Positions 22,401 through 35,771 of a stretch of DNA of 64,000 nt are shown here, in pieces (the stretch's first letter is position 1; every line of letters begins with the position of its first letter). Source of the DNA: Bugula neritina. Taxonomy: Eukaryota; Bryozoa; Gymnolaemata; Cheilostomatida; Bugulidae. The stretch is from contig OZ037767.1 in assembly GCA_964035545.1 (NCBI GenBank), forward strand, positions 10,716,207-10,780,206, given 5' to 3'. The position numbers and the translations under genes were made by a program. A model generated the notes under the pieces. It was not told where the DNA came from. It did no database searches and saw only the letters and a list, made by a program, of their open reading frames with translations.

Positions 22401-25400
22401 AAAACAAATTATATGCTGTGGACGATCACCTGGCTTAGTTATAGTTTGTGTGAACCACTAATATACTGCTAGTATATAAATTGCACACCATTCTGAGAAA
22501 CTGACAAAAGGAAGGGGGCCATGTTTACCCCCCTTACCAGCATAAATCATCTACTAGCGAAACAGCCCACAAAATTTCAGTATAAATCATGAAGAAGCAT
22601 TTAATTCCAGCTGGCAGCCATTTTTACCTAATTAGAATTAAACTTTAGCATAAAATAATTGGGTGGAGCTGTTTTACAGTGATATATTATATACAGTGAC
22701 ATATGATATACAGTGATATATTAGATATAGTGATATATTATATATAGTGATATATTATATAGAGTGACATATTATATATAGTGTTATATTATATACAGTG
22801 ATATATTATATACAGTGATATATTATATACAGTTATATATTATATATAGTGATATATTATATACAGTGATATATTATATACAGTTATATATTATATACAG
22901 TGATATATTATATACAGCGATATATTACATACAGTGATATATTATATACAGTGACATATTATATACAGCATTATATTATAGAAAGCCTGTTACAACTCCC
23001 CTCTATTAACCCAATCTCCGACAGAAAGCCTCTAGACTTCAGTTATACTCAACCTCTTTTGAAACAATATAAATTACATTAAGAATTTTTATATTATACA
23101 AGAATTTTTAGTTTTTACGAATTTGAATAATGGAGCAATCAATTAAAATTGATAAATATATTTTGAACAAGTCGAGAAGGCGCCACTGATATTTATATAT
23201 TTAAATTAAATTACGTATTAGAGAATGAAGATTACTTACAGTGGGTAAACAACTTCCTGAGTACAGTGCAGAGTTGTGCCTCCCTGTACAGTAGGGTTAT
23301 AAAACACGGAATACCAATCTTGTATAGAGGTTACCCCACAGGAGTGTAGTCGTAACTCACTGGTGGGGCTGAGGAGTAGAAGAGTGCACAGAGCAGCTAT
23401 AGAACATTCCAGAAAAGCCGAAGTGTGCATAAGCACGGTAGAGTAACTGCTAAAAATATACAAAGTAGTTCGGGTTGCAGTACAATGCAACATAAAATAG
23501 TGCTTAAATACTGATGAATTTTAAGATGCTGCAATACATTCATTAAAATGCAATACGATGAAATGCACTACAAAAAATACAACCAAAATGAATGCAATAC
23601 AATCATGTGAGGAAATACAATGCAGTTCAATGCAATACATTCACTAACCAGGAAAACCAGTCAACATATAAGATCTAATCACACACCAGGCCAACAAATA
23701 TATGCCGCATATTTCAGTGCCAAGTTTTCTTTCACAAAACTTTATTTTTTAATTCAAATTTGGCAAAAATTTAATTTTTATTTTAGCACGCCAGAAAAAA
23801 ATTTAATGTTTCCTATAAACATGAAAATTTGCATATTCACTTTGAATATATGCCTCCCGTCAATTGTTGACCTGCTGATAAATTGAGACATAATAATTTA
23901 TACGAATCTACACAGATGAGATTAATTTATTTTGTTAACATTCAAAGCGGTAAACCAAGCCACACACCGGATGTCAATATATTTTTCAAAATTTAAAAAG
24001 AAACCATATAAATTTTTTGATAATTTTTAAATTACCATAGCCAATGATGAGGCATTTCAACAAGTAACAAAAGAAATGCTGAACAGAAGATTCTAGAAAT
24101 GTGAACAGAATAGAGTTCATTGAACATTTGTTTAGTGAGTCACCAACGAGAATTCACTTCAACTCTGACAATACAAAGCTCTATGTCAAAGCCATGACCT
24201 AAACTCAACAGACAATTTTAGAGACTGAAATTACAGTTCCTGAAAACCAGCCAACAACTTCCAGTGCTTAGAGGGCTTTAGCAAAACAAATGTGGTATTA
24301 AATGTTACATATTTTATTCATTTTCATTGTAATGTGCATGAAGCTGTAAACACTAATAATGAAAAGGCTATTTCTTCAGAGATGTTACTAATAACAATTT
24401 TGTATAAAGGTGATCAAAGACCAATGGGACCAATAAAGATGGCCACTTCAAATCTACATGAGGTAGTTTCTACTACATTTTCATTGAATTTAATTCAATT
24501 TAGTAATATATATTTGGTATTGCAATTTCCAAATGGTGATGATTTAATGATAAAATAATTAGGTGAAAACATAAGTTTCAAGTTATACATGCGTCACTGG
24601 AGTGCTAAGGGGAAATGTTGATTATGTCATAATACCAACTTGCTGATTGGCTAATCACAGGTAATTAATTATACCTGGAGTTACATAATATCATTAGTAC
24701 TTGATGTTATCTGACAGTACTGAGGTATTAGTTACTGCAGTGCATAATCTGAAGGAAGTATTGCCTAAAGAGGTTTAGCCTAGCAATGACATGTTTATGA
24801 ATTGCTAACATTGCTTTATAGGCTGTACAGAGTACAGCAAGTTTCATCCATATTTTAGTAATCTGTATTTTATTGTTTATTGGAATTCTAGAAAAAAAAC
24901 CAAAGATGGGGGAGGTAGAGGGCCCTTCCTTCATAGAATATTATTGCTGCCAACATACTGACCACACATTGCTGCCTCTAACTACTTACTGCTGCAATAT
25001 CACATAACGCTGACATTATGTGGTTAAAGTATCAAATCAAATACAGCAGATAAAAACCAAACTATGCCAGCCTATAGATTTCTTAGAAAATGAGATTATG
25101 TATTCAGGCAGCTGGGCCCATTGGTATAAAACTGCAAACTCTATTTCTAACAGCCCTAAAAAGTAATGGCCAGGAATATAATTAGAATTTTCCGGTACTA
25201 AAATGTTCAACAGCTAAAGCATCTCATCAAAACAAGATAAATCATTCATCTAAAATAGATTAAAGCAAAAACTCAATAACGGCAAGGCCTAAATAGTGAC
25301 TGCAATGTTTCACAGCTTCTCAATATAATACGTTGTCAGAACAAAAAATTTAAATAATCTAAAAGAAAGCAAAAAACACAAAAATTATGTACTTATTAAT

Positions 25401-26693
25401 GCTAGCTTGAGTTCTACAAATGTGCATGAGTAAAGGAGTAGGCCGGGAACAGGCTAGACACATCATAGAAGCTGATAGCAACTCTTAGGTCAACATGAAA
25501 CTATTTCTCCCCGTTTTTGGGCCGCATGTCTCCAAAATTAAGGCGGAGTTTGCTATTTCAGTAAAGATTTCTCACAAATCTAGCATACCAGACGAAACAT
25601 GCCAGACCTAACACAATTCACTAGAACACTATTCACCACTGTTGGAGACAGAAAAAACAGGCTATCAGCAAAAGACATTTTGGAGCGGAAAACGAATTCC
25701 AAATCTCTTAGTCATATTCTTGAATGAAATAAGAAATTAAATCCAAGAAACATCTTAAAATAACTTGCATTTCCTACGCACTACCTCTAAGTGTAAAGAT
25801 TTGGTGATTGATTGCATCTCAAACCTTTTCCTATTAGTGTTGATGTCAATGGCAATGCAGTGAAGTACGAAGGAGACAAGCACCATGAATAGAAGGTACA
25901 TCCAGTCATAGAGAGGCAGTGGGGATGTGCAAGGTTCACAGACAGACAGCGAATTGGCCCGATATCCCCACTTACATGACTGTAACACAGTTGTAACACA
26001 ATGCAATGTATAGTGTAGCAGTATATAGTAATATAGTATATAGTAACATATAATGCAATATGCAAGTATAATCCCAAAGAATGCTTTATTATATTTTAAT
26101 ATCTAGTGATATTACCCAGTAGCTCCTGTGGTGTAATGGCCAACGTAGTACACCAGCTTGCTGGGTTCAAATCCCAGTATGGGGAGGGGAACAAATATTT
26201 TGTATATTACAATGTATTATTTATAATAGTAATTATTTAGTAATCTAAAATAAAGCAACAGAATATATAAGTAATATGGTGATAAATCAAACTCTACTGC
26301 TCTAAACTATGAATACATATAATAGTATTCATAGGAACACAGATATACAGAATAAAACATGCAGACTATACCATCATTAATGTAATTTTTATAGAGATAA
26401 AATACAAATACAAAGCTATTAAAAATAGATTTATTTAAATTTAATTGCAGCAATTAATTTTAGGTTTTAATATAATAAATGCAAGAACATCAACCTGTAA
26501 GTCTCTGATTAACAATTAACATATAAAATGTATTAAAACACAGAAACTGTCCAAGACAAATGATTTTCACTATCTAAATGGTGTTTTGCACAGTAAAGAG
26601 AGAGAGAGAGAGAGAGAGAGGGAGGGAGGGAGGGAGGGAGGGAGGGAGGGAGGGAGGGAGGGAGGGAGGGAGGGAGGGAGAGAGGGAGGGAGG

Positions 26694-26776
<83 letters not shown>

Positions 26777-27675
26777 AAAAGCATCACTCCTTTGACACTT
26801 TTCATCTAGTTTGTGAAAGTTGAGTTGCTGTGTCAAGCACTTGTCAAGTGGCACAATTATCTGCAATGACTATTCCATTTATTTATATTTTATATTACAG
26901 TTATCTTTTATTTTATTTTTGCTTCAAATCTCTGTTAACAGTGCCCAGTAAGTGGTGTAAATGTGGGCTCCTTAACAAATCATTGTTATTTTTTAAATTT
27001 TAATTTCCAAAGTCTAAAAATGAAAATATTTTGAATTGTTTAAAAATCTAAAACTCGATAAAATTTGAATACAAAATAGGACTATGGCATTTTGACATCG
27101 ATTATTTTTTGCCAGAAAAAAATACCTTCAGCTGACGGGTCATTGTTTCTTTTAAAATAATCATGTTTTAATAGAGAATTATGATGGATGACTGAAGAGG
27201 GGTGTCTAAAACACTTGAGTGCTCAATAAATCACGGAGAAGAGTGAGTGTTAGACAGAGCTTGCATACTAATACCAGCCGTACACGAGAGAAGAAAGTTC
27301 ACCAGACTCAACCGTCACCGGATATTCTATAAGGGCCGTCTGCACTTTTTGGCAATTGAGAAAAATTTTAAAATAAATCTTCGATGATTCACTTTCACTG
27401 TCAGCCAAAACTTTATGAATGAATGTGTAATTTATTAAAAAGTTTATGCTTAATACGAAAACTATTTTGCCCGAAAACTGCCAAAAATATTTTGCAGATT
27501 CTTTGATTTTGGAAGAAAAAATATGCACTTTTATTTTTCAAAACAAATAACTGAATGTATATTTATATATTCATATATTTATATATTGAAATATATATAC
27601 CGAACACTGGAGAATATCTGTAATGCTGGAGTTAGAGACGCCACAGTATGACTGCGGACACAATGGCTCAGCCAT
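19495..27675 (-). CDS. JKAMP: JNK1/MAPK8-associated membrane protein JKAMP, complete, 7 coding exons
   Basis: JKAMP is a multi-pass ER membrane protein. In mammals it links the ubiquitin ligase RNF5 and proteasomes to ER-associated degradation and binds JNK1. Coding exons: 27601-27675, 25825-25979, 23240-23449, 21475-21653, 20711-20787, 20049-20218 and 19495-19564. They total 936 nt, 311 aa, about the length I recall for the human protein, and all phases agree. The N-terminus carries a Cys-rich head with two CxxC pairs (C24/C27 and C39/C42: LQCSSC, VCEPC), then the first membrane span after LYDWMYL. Strong family matches are HTSAFLECSIAAL, DWYSVFYNP, TTLHCTQEVVYPLY, IYGALYFLPLLVLLQ, YSFPYLALILSVVSLTV and LHGYGIFSL. 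The C-terminus reads YILTSKHTDPEKL. I count six or seven hydrophobic spans. A non-coding first exon near 28340-28390 is possible but unproven. Confidence 0.96.
22678..22977. repeat. agtgatatattatatac minisatellite
   Basis: About 18 imperfect copies of a 16-17 bp unit in the JKAMP intron between exons 23240-23449 and 21475-21653. Confidence 0.9.
23886..25824. other. JKAMP intron, no feature recognised
   Basis: A+T-rich intron sequence between exons 25825-25979 and 23240-23449. Short open frames here have no splice support or motif. I see no RNA gene or clear repeat. Confidence 0.5.
26118..26190 (+). repeat. tRNA-derived SINE-like copy 1
   Basis: The A-box-like GTGGTGTAATGGCCAAC is followed by a perfect 5-bp T arm with B box: CTGGG-TTCAAAT-CCCAG. 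The acceptor and anticodon arms do not pair well, so a functional tRNA is unlikely. The start (GTAGCTCCT..GTGTAATG) and end (CCCAGTATGGGGAGG) resemble the copy at 38228-38304, which points to a dispersed SINE family. It lies in JKAMP intron 1. Confidence 0.65.
26597..26774. repeat. (GA)n/(GGGA)n purine microsatellite
   Basis: A compound array: (ga)n, then about 20 gggaggga units, then (ga)n again. It lies in JKAMP intron 1. It has no stops and gives false Arg/Glu or Ser/Leu/Pro frames. Confidence 0.95.
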
Positions 27676-30100
27676 AGCAGCTGTCCTCAAATGAAACTGT
27701 TTCTATCAAACAGACAAAATATAAAGTTAGACTGTTACTAGGTTTAACATATTAGCTATTGCAATACTTGAGTAAAGAATTTACACGCCAAATGAAACAA
27801 AAAAAAAATAAATTATTGTTTGACATGGAGTTGCAGTTTTAAAGATCAATTACAGCTACTATAAAATAAATCAAGAAATAAGAGCATCAGTAAAAGCACT
27901 AATGAGTATAACATAAACAACTATTACACATATAGATAAATGTAATAAACCATTATTATTACAATATTTTGGCTGCATCAAAAATTTTGTATTTCAAACT
28001 ATTTAAAATGCTTATGTATTCCCCGTATAAACTCAATTTTGTAAATATGTTTTTATTTTTCCAATATACCTCATTAATAATTCTATTATTCGACGTTAAT
28101 TTTATAAAATAAATTACTGTATTCTATGTATTGTGAGTATTTTTGAAGCCATTATTGTTGTCTCATTTTAATAAAATCTCGATTAGGACTCGAGGGTTCT
28201 AGAAAATTTCGGTAACTGAAGCTGTTGGCCAGATATAAAGTGCAAATTAATGCAAATGTCAACTGACTCTACCTGTTTCTACCTGCCTACCTGATTCTAC
28301 CTGTTTCTAACTGTCTACCACACAGTCACCCTCTACGAGCAGACGATATTATTTCTTCGACTCCCTCCTCATTGAATAGAATAGTTTTTCAACAGCAAGA
28401 GCAACACTAGGGCAGGCAAATAGGACTAGCTCAAGCTATATCAATAAAAAAAATGTTATTATATTATATTCTCAGTGGCTTGAAAATTTGTAAATTAAAA
28501 CTTCTGTGAATAATAGATAATAATGGTGCTTCAGATTTTAAAATTTATTCATTTATGACCACTGATAAAAACATAATGTGAAAAATATTTCACCACATTA
28601 CAAAATTAGAGTGTCTCCATAATTATATGTATTAAAATGTGTTGAACTGAGTAAGGCAAATAACTTGATTTTATAAAGTTACTGCTTTTAGATGTCATTC
28701 TAGGCATGCAGCTCTCTTAATCCATCAACATAGTACTGGTTCAGTTGAACTAAAAACATTCATAAAGCTATTTATTTTCTCAACAAAACAAAACAAGAAA
28801 CATAATGCATTGGCCACACCAAATAAAGTGGGTAATTTTGTTGGCTAAATACTAATATAAGTCTCAGTGTTTGGACTTCCGTAGCACCTTTTTCTATCAC
28901 TGCAAGTTTTAGACTTACTCTGTTTATCTAGCTAGACGATACGTACATTAGAGAAATAGAAAAGCAAAAGGAGGCACCGAATGAATTGTATGAAGTTTAT
29001 TAACATCTAAAATACCTTTAAGTACAGAATAAAACAACTTTATGCATTAGTGAATATTGGCATCCATTTTTTAAGTAAAAATGAGATTTAAGAACATATA
29101 ATGGCTTGCTTATTGAAAAAAGTTAGCAAATTTTCTATCCTCTAAAATCTTAACATTACATTGATACAGCCAGTTGATTTTAAACTGACAATGAAAAGAA
29201 TTATGCATGAGCCGCCACACTATTATTTACAATATTTTGTTGTATTTGACACTAAAAATGAGTCTATCAAGCTAAATAATTGTTTAAAATATTCGTCTCC
29301 TAAAGCAAGTATATATCTAGCTCACATATTCATTATTTGGATCTTAAATTGATTAGCAGAATACATGTCTGTCTACTAATAAATAAGCATTTATCTACTT
29401 ATGAACTCTTTGTACTTTAGTAGGTCAACAACAGTAAATACTAATTTCAGCTGCATGTAGAATTGGTTGACAGCTTGAAGTAATTTCAATGCAAATATAT
29501 TGTTATTTTCAATTATGAGGAGTTTTTTTTATAGATTTGTGGAAAATCAAAAAAGTTGCCAAAAATAAACAGTAGTTGCCTGCCGGTTCTTCATTTTTCA
29601 GATATTTGAAAATATTGAGTTGATGTAGGATTTCCTAGATTTTCAGCATTTCCAATTAGATGAGTCATCCTAAACGTGTTAGGTAATACAATACTTGATG
29701 AGTACAGCAAGTGGTAAATGAAAGAGACAAATTAGATGGAAAAGTACCAAACGTATTAATTAAAAATTTATTGTTCCGAAATTTCAATATCTCCTCCATC
29801 ACAGTTTTAAAAAGGTAAGCATTGGAAACATAAATGCTTTCTTTATTTGTAAATTATAACTCCAAATTGTATACAATATACCCACTTAATTATAATGAAT
29901 CTATATCTGCATACCATAGCTAACTGAATTTATGCAAAAGTTCACAAATAAAAAACTCAAGTTCTAACAGCTAATGGGACAATGACTTTTTGCAGTTTAG
30001 TTATTTTCATCATTTTTTAATTATTTGCAAAAATCATTTATATTCAGGCTTTAAAAAAATAAAATCAGCATTTACAGTTTTCAATTTTTTTAACTTACTG
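27676..30100. other. Upstream region of JKAMP, no gene seen
   Basis: A+T-rich DNA upstream of JKAMP. A short ctacctgtttctacctgcc repeat lies at 28260-28320, and a G+C-richer patch at 28320-28400 could be a non-coding first exon of JKAMP (possible donor AGAGG|GTGACT on the minus strand). Nothing else is supported. Confidence 0.4.
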
Positions 30101-30109
30101 TTTTAGCCT

Positions 30110-30185
30110 GTAGCACTATATTATAGTCTGTAGTATTATACTATAGTTTGTAGTATTATACTATAGTTTGTAGTATTATATTATA
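30110..30185. repeat. 20-bp gtagtattatactatagttt repeat
   Basis: About four copies of a 20-bp unit. Confidence 0.8.
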
Positions 30186-30930
30186 TTACGTTAGAAACAC
30201 TTTAATCTTAAGATCCCAAAACATGGTATCAGTGATGATATTTTAATAGAATCATTGTAGAAATAAGCTACCATAGATAGTGAAGATGCTGTCAGAGACA
30301 ATTGAGAGTGGTCGACAGAGAATGGGGTAAAGGCAGATAGAAAGTAGTGGATATGCTGTCTGAGATGGGAGATGCAGTTAGACATCATGGAAAGGCGTTG
30401 CCAAAGAAAGTAGCGGTAAAGCTAACAGAGAGGGAGAGACTGCCAAAGAAAATAGTAGAGATGATTATGAAAATTATTCTATCATGATGCAGTGTAGAGT
30501 ATTAATTTATTTTACTGTCTATTATTGTTTTTAAAAATCACGGCAGGCTCAGTCTTTCAGTCCATTTCTTTTTATTTACATCAAAAATTTTACAATGTTA
30601 CCTTCTACATCAAACATCAATTCTCTTTTCAAATGGTCTAGTGTACACACTAATGCTATTGAATATGAAGTAGCGGTGTTTGACAATAAAAATAGGTCAC
30701 GGACTCAATAAATAATGGTCATCACATGTTTAGCTTCAACAATAAATATTTTGATGTTATCATATGGTCAAATGTTAAGTAAATTAATAAAATGTTCAAC
30801 AAAGCTAACAATATTACCCGAGTATCCATTAAATACACTATTAATAATGCATATGTGACTAAAACATAGCAATACTTAAGAATGTTGATGTTTTATAGAG
30901 CTGCTAACATGATAAATAATATTGAGATAA

Positions 30931-31170
30931 TCCAAAGTAGAGCTATCACGTTTGAAAAGAATATCAAAGGGCAGAATGCTGAATGGCTCTGGGGGAGATG
31001 CCACTGAAGGACAAAAAAAAGATACACAAAAACCTAACACAGATAAAAACCTCACTTTCACTAATAGACAAGAAGCTCTCCTCTCAATACACAATAAAAC
31101 CATAAACTATAGAAATCAGAGTAATCGAGCTGCAAAAGAAAATCCTGTCATGATTTATGCTACTTCCTAA
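30931..31170 (+). CDS. Possible orphan terminal exon, unrecognised
   Basis: An open frame without ATG runs from just after a possible acceptor (aaag or aagtag, about 30937-30940) to a stop at 31168-31170. It encodes about 75 hydrophilic, Lys/Asn/Thr-rich residues (includes RLKRISKGRMLNGSGGDAT and ends ENPVMIYATS). An AATAAA follows at 31217-31222. It looks like the C-terminal exon of a plus-strand gene, but I find no upstream exons and no family, so chance or a pseudogene is equally possible. Confidence 0.25.
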   Translation, partial: SKVELSRLKRISKGRMLNGSGGDATEGQKKDTQKPNTDKNLTFTNRQEALLSIHNKTINYRNQSNRAAKENPVMIYATS

Positions 31171-31439
31171 GTTTACCTAAGTTCTAAAAATGTCCAACAC
31201 CTATGACTTAGACTTCAATAAAGTTCCAGAAGTATAATACTATAAAACTGCACAACTACAAGTAAAACATCTGAGGCCATCCGCCTCTCTATTTAAGAAT
31301 CTGGATAGTAGTATCATTATCATTATGGTGTTCTACTTCTGAATCAAAATTCCTTTAAGTAAAAATATTTATATGCATATTTAATATTCCCACTTGATGA
31401 TAAATATAAATAAATATAAATATTGTTCATACTAAAAGT

Positions 31440-32320
31440 AAAAAGATAATTATGATAACTAATAGTAATACCTACTAATACTATAAACACATGTATTAAT
31501 AGTATAACTATTTTTACTATTACGATTAGTATTACTATTAGGATTGGCTTGAACTCTAGAAACTTTTAATTTTCCTGTATCTTACCTTTTCACCTTAGAT
31601 TTAAATCATTAACAACCGTATTAATATTACTATTAGTACAACCAAAAATACAACTATTGCCATTGATATTACTTTCAGCTTTACCATGGCTACGCAATAC
31701 TAAAAATAAAGACTAATAGCAATGCTAGTACTACTAGTAGTAGTACTACTAGTAGTAGTACTATCAGCATAACTCAACCACAGCAACTGCAGTATAAGTA
31801 TGAGCATCAGCATGAGTATCATTATGACACTATGAGTATGACTATCACTATCACTATGATTTAGTTTTACCATCAGTATTAGTGATTGCTAATTAGTATC
31901 AGTAGGAGTGTCACTATCACTGTGAGTATCATTATGATTATGAGATTGAGTATCAGTATGACTTATCACTTATGGATAACAGTATTATTATTACTGATAG
32001 TGATACTCATACTTATAGTCATAGTCATACTAATACTTATACTACCAGTATCACTAGCACATTTACTGTAATTGTAAGTATTACTAATACTAATACTAAT
32101 ACTAATAGTAATAGTAATTCACTAATAGTAATAGTAATACTATAATATTCACTAATCACTACGACTATCACTATTACCATCAGTATGAGTATCACTATGC
32201 AACAGTAATGAGTAATCTATATCTAAAAGTAAAAGCAATTGGTAGTGTATTTGTAAAAGTAAAACTTAAGAGTAAAAGTAAAACTTAAACTAAAATTAAA
32301 AGTAAATACTAAATTAATTA
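31440..32320. repeat. Degenerate attagtatcacta simple-sequence region
   Basis: A long stretch of low-complexity DNA built from tagta, tatcac and attatga steps, with (tagtac)n at 31725-31765 and aaaagtaaaac units near 32240-32310. There is no coding potential. Confidence 0.8.
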
Positions 32321-34239
32321 TTTAATTAAAATTTGGAATTTATTTGATCAAACTTTAAAAAATGCAACTACCCAAAAAACATAATTACCAATAAATATTA
32401 AAACTGCTCAAACGTTCTTTAAAAAAATAAAGAAATATTGATCCATATTATAATTAAAATGACAAGAAAATGCTCAGTTTGTATTACTCAGTTTCAGGCA
32501 CCGAATTTCGTAGAAATTACTTATAGAATTTAAATAGGGAAGTTACTTAAACACGATTGGATTTGAAACGCTAAATCTATTGAAAATCAAAGCGATGTAA
32601 AAATCGATGTTATATAGGAAGCTTGCGACAAAATAGAAAACAGCAAGAAGGCAAAGCGAAGAGTGCTTTCATTGCATAAAATAAGAGTTGTCTCCTCAAA
32701 TTCACATAGATTCCTTATGTGATTATCATGGAATGCAATAGAAAAGTTGTATTGTAATTAGAGTGCTTTAAAATTTAAAGTTGTCTCTCCATGTTCTACA
32801 GCTGCATAGTTATATTATATCATTTATACTGCACTCAATAAAGTGTATGTAATCAAACTTTATCCAATTTTACATATAAGCTAGTAATGAGAATTTTCAG
32901 AAAAAAGGTGTTTAGTTCTAACTTTTCAAACTGAGCTCTTGGTTGCATGGTCAACATGATAGCATAAGGATCGAATTAAAATATTGTTTGATCAAGTTAA
33001 TTTATAGTTAAATTAGGATATATGCAATTGCTATACATTTGAATGCAACAAGATATATCTGGTATACCCCAGCAAACTATCATATGTTTTATGTTTTAAA
33101 AAATCAAAATTAAATACTTTACTCACATATGCAACATATATGTCTAATACAGTTGTGCAATGTTTAGTAAAGAAAGCAGATTTCGAGAACATGTGCAATT
33201 TAAAAAAAATTTCAAGAATCAAAAACTCAAATTTGAAGCAGCTTTATTTGTATGCATAATAAATTAGTATAGAGAGACTTTAATCTACTTTACTGCTGCA
33301 GGTGCGTGTAGAACACAACGAGGCATGATAGCACCAATTCACAGTAAATTACAATATATAGTATAGAAACTAACAAATCTAGAAAATGTAGCAATCAATT
33401 GCTTTTTTGATAGCAAGAACATACTAAGAGTTACTACTATCACATGTAGTTAGTTTCTTTGAGTTTTTTTTTAAATTCATCATATATATTTGACTTATTA
33501 AGCTGATTTAAACCACATACTAGACGAAGTAGAAAGTTTTCAAATAATACAATAATTATACAAATTTTGGCTGCACCTACAGAATATTTATTTGCAAATA
33601 TAAACAAATTTAGAAGATTAGTTGAGAGAGACAATTTGCATAAAATAAAATTTTTGAATTCGTTGTGTTAAGTTGTTTACATGCATATAGCTTAGGTTTT
33701 TCATTTTATTATACTTTTATATAAAGTTTCTTGAGTTATTATATTTTATTTTTCATGCATGCGGAAAATAAAACAAAACTTCTACGCGGCTGTTTGTAAC
33801 TTAGTATCATTGTTGATGCATAGAAAATTAATGCCTAAAAACTATATTAATTTTTAGTTGAATTAAATTTAAACTACCACAGACATAGGTCAACAAATAG
33901 TGTCTTTCAAAGTGAAGGACTTAATACAAGGTGACAAGTTGCAACAAATGTTGACCAAATGTTATTCAAAATTTAAAACCTGCATGGTAAATGAATATAT
34001 AATTACTCAACATTTTTTAATGAATTTTTCCAGTTGACAGAATTTATAATTAGAGTTGTCTATAAGTGTATACAACGTTGAAAGACACACCAGGATGGGA
34101 TACATAAACATTAATTAAAACCATATTTTTATAAAATACAGCATGAAAAGTAAACAAATGTTTACAAACAAGCAGCCCCAAATTAAGTCTCTTCACCTTC
34201 GAACTCTATTATCTTGTGGGTTTTAAGTGATTTAATTTC
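32321..34239. other. Spacer, A+T-rich, no feature recognised
   Basis: I see no exon, RNA gene or clear repeat here. Open frames are short and A+T-driven. Confidence 0.5.
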
Positions 34240-34448
34240 TAGTGCCGTAACTGTGTCACGTAGACAAAGTACTGAGCTTTGGACTACAGTTGTTAATGCT
34301 ACAGTTACTGCAATAAACACCCTTACTTAATTTCTAGGTCACATCTAGTATCTTAAGAACCATGACCTAGAATTCAAGTATTTGCTGTGATAACTGTAGC
34401 ACTAACAACTGCTGTTTAACTTGACTGTGTGACACAGTTTTGGCACTG
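34240..34448. mobile_element. Foldback element with ~100-bp inverted arms
   Basis: The left arm begins AGTGCCGTAACTGTGTCAC. The right arm, read in reverse, begins AGTGCCAAAACTGTGTCAC. Both then share ACAGTTGTTAATGCTACAGT / GCAGTTGTTAGTGCTACAGT and meet at a perfect 10-bp stem, TTCTAGGTCA/TGACCTAGAA, around a loop of about 20 nt. This is a near-complete palindrome with no coding capacity, typical of a foldback or long-TIR MITE. No clear target duplication is seen. Confidence 0.75.
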
Positions 34449-35362
34449 AATAATATGTGGTTGCTATGATAACCATAAAAAGCACTATAAGATATTATCA
34501 TCTTTTACCTAATAACTTTTCAATTGAAATAAAATTAAAGTATAATTACTGAAAAACAAATCTTTAATGATTATAATTATGTCTTTCATTTTGATTCATA
34601 TCAAGATTGAAGTAGTGCATTATTTCTTTATATATGGTTCTTTAAACTTAGATGTATTGAGATGTAAGTCTAACATAGTTATATATGGACATATATTTTA
34701 AGTATTGTTTTAATTGGCTATTGTATTAAAACTGTTATATAATTAGGAAGTGAACCAGTTAGTTCTGCTTCATAATTAAATTAGAGCAACTTCTAAATTT
34801 CACATTTTATTGATTTACTTTAACTATAAAATTCTTAGGCTAACAATACAATGTAAACTTAGCTACACAACACTGTTTTCACGTTGTTACCTATAGGCTA
34901 TAATTAAAAAATAATACTACTGTATAGTGGTATAATTATCATTGCTAATACCATTATTATTAGCACATCAGTTTATATAATCCAGCCTGTTACCTGAACA
35001 GGACAGAGTGGAAATAAGTGAGGTGAGAATCATTTTATATTTCAAACATCAAGCATGTCATAATAGTGCATTGACTGTGGTATCATATTATAATATTGTA
35101 CAGTAATTACCATTTTCCAGGTAAATCTAACAGATAATCAATATCTGAAGACAAGTGAACAACAATGGCCCAATACCACGAGTCACCAGTGTTATACATA
35201 ATTATTGAGTTATCTGTCACAATGATAGCAATTCTGCATGCAAGGAAAAAAACGTGCCTGCAAGCGTGGTGGGCGGAGCTTCACTTCACAGTTTCGTAAC
35301 CACCTCCTAACAGCTTGCCTTCATTCATCAATAATTAAAGCAGTCAAGACACCCTGATGCAG

Positions 35363-35370
35363 TATATAAA
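35363..35370 (+). promoter_or_regulatory. TATA box of the FMO gene
   Basis: TATATAAA lies in a locally G+C-richer stretch. A start about 30 bp downstream would give a 5' UTR exon ending at a donor at 35414 (CTTCAG|GTAACG) or 35509 (TTCTAG|GTAAGT). Either can join the acceptor GACAG at 35767, four bases before the FMO start codon. Confidence 0.6.
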
Positions 35371-35771
35371 GAAACTGGCACATCACCTGTCATCATTTGA
35401 ACATCTTCTTCAGGTAACGTACAAGCGAACTTTACTCTTACTGCTATATTAATTAACAAGACTGATTCAAAGGCTTTCGCTAAGCTTACCAAAAGATTGA
35501 TATTCTAGGTAAGTAAATTTAGTAAATAAGACTACAGTGAATTACAAAACATAAACAACAACATGTAATAAAAGGCTGATTTGCTACAAAAAGTTTTTTA
35601 CCTCATGCCAAAACAATAACAACTAATTTGCTACTATTAAATTATTATTAAAAAATTGCACACATATAAGTTTTATGTGTGTATTGCTTATACAGTTATG
35701 GTCGCTATGACGATATGTTTAACTGATCCTAGGCAAGTGGCACACACATTGCCGACTACATTGACAGAAAC

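Noticed and set aside
26118-26190. Functional tRNA gene
   Set aside because: The T arm is perfect but the acceptor stem does not pair and no clean anticodon arm forms; a related decayed copy exists at 38228.
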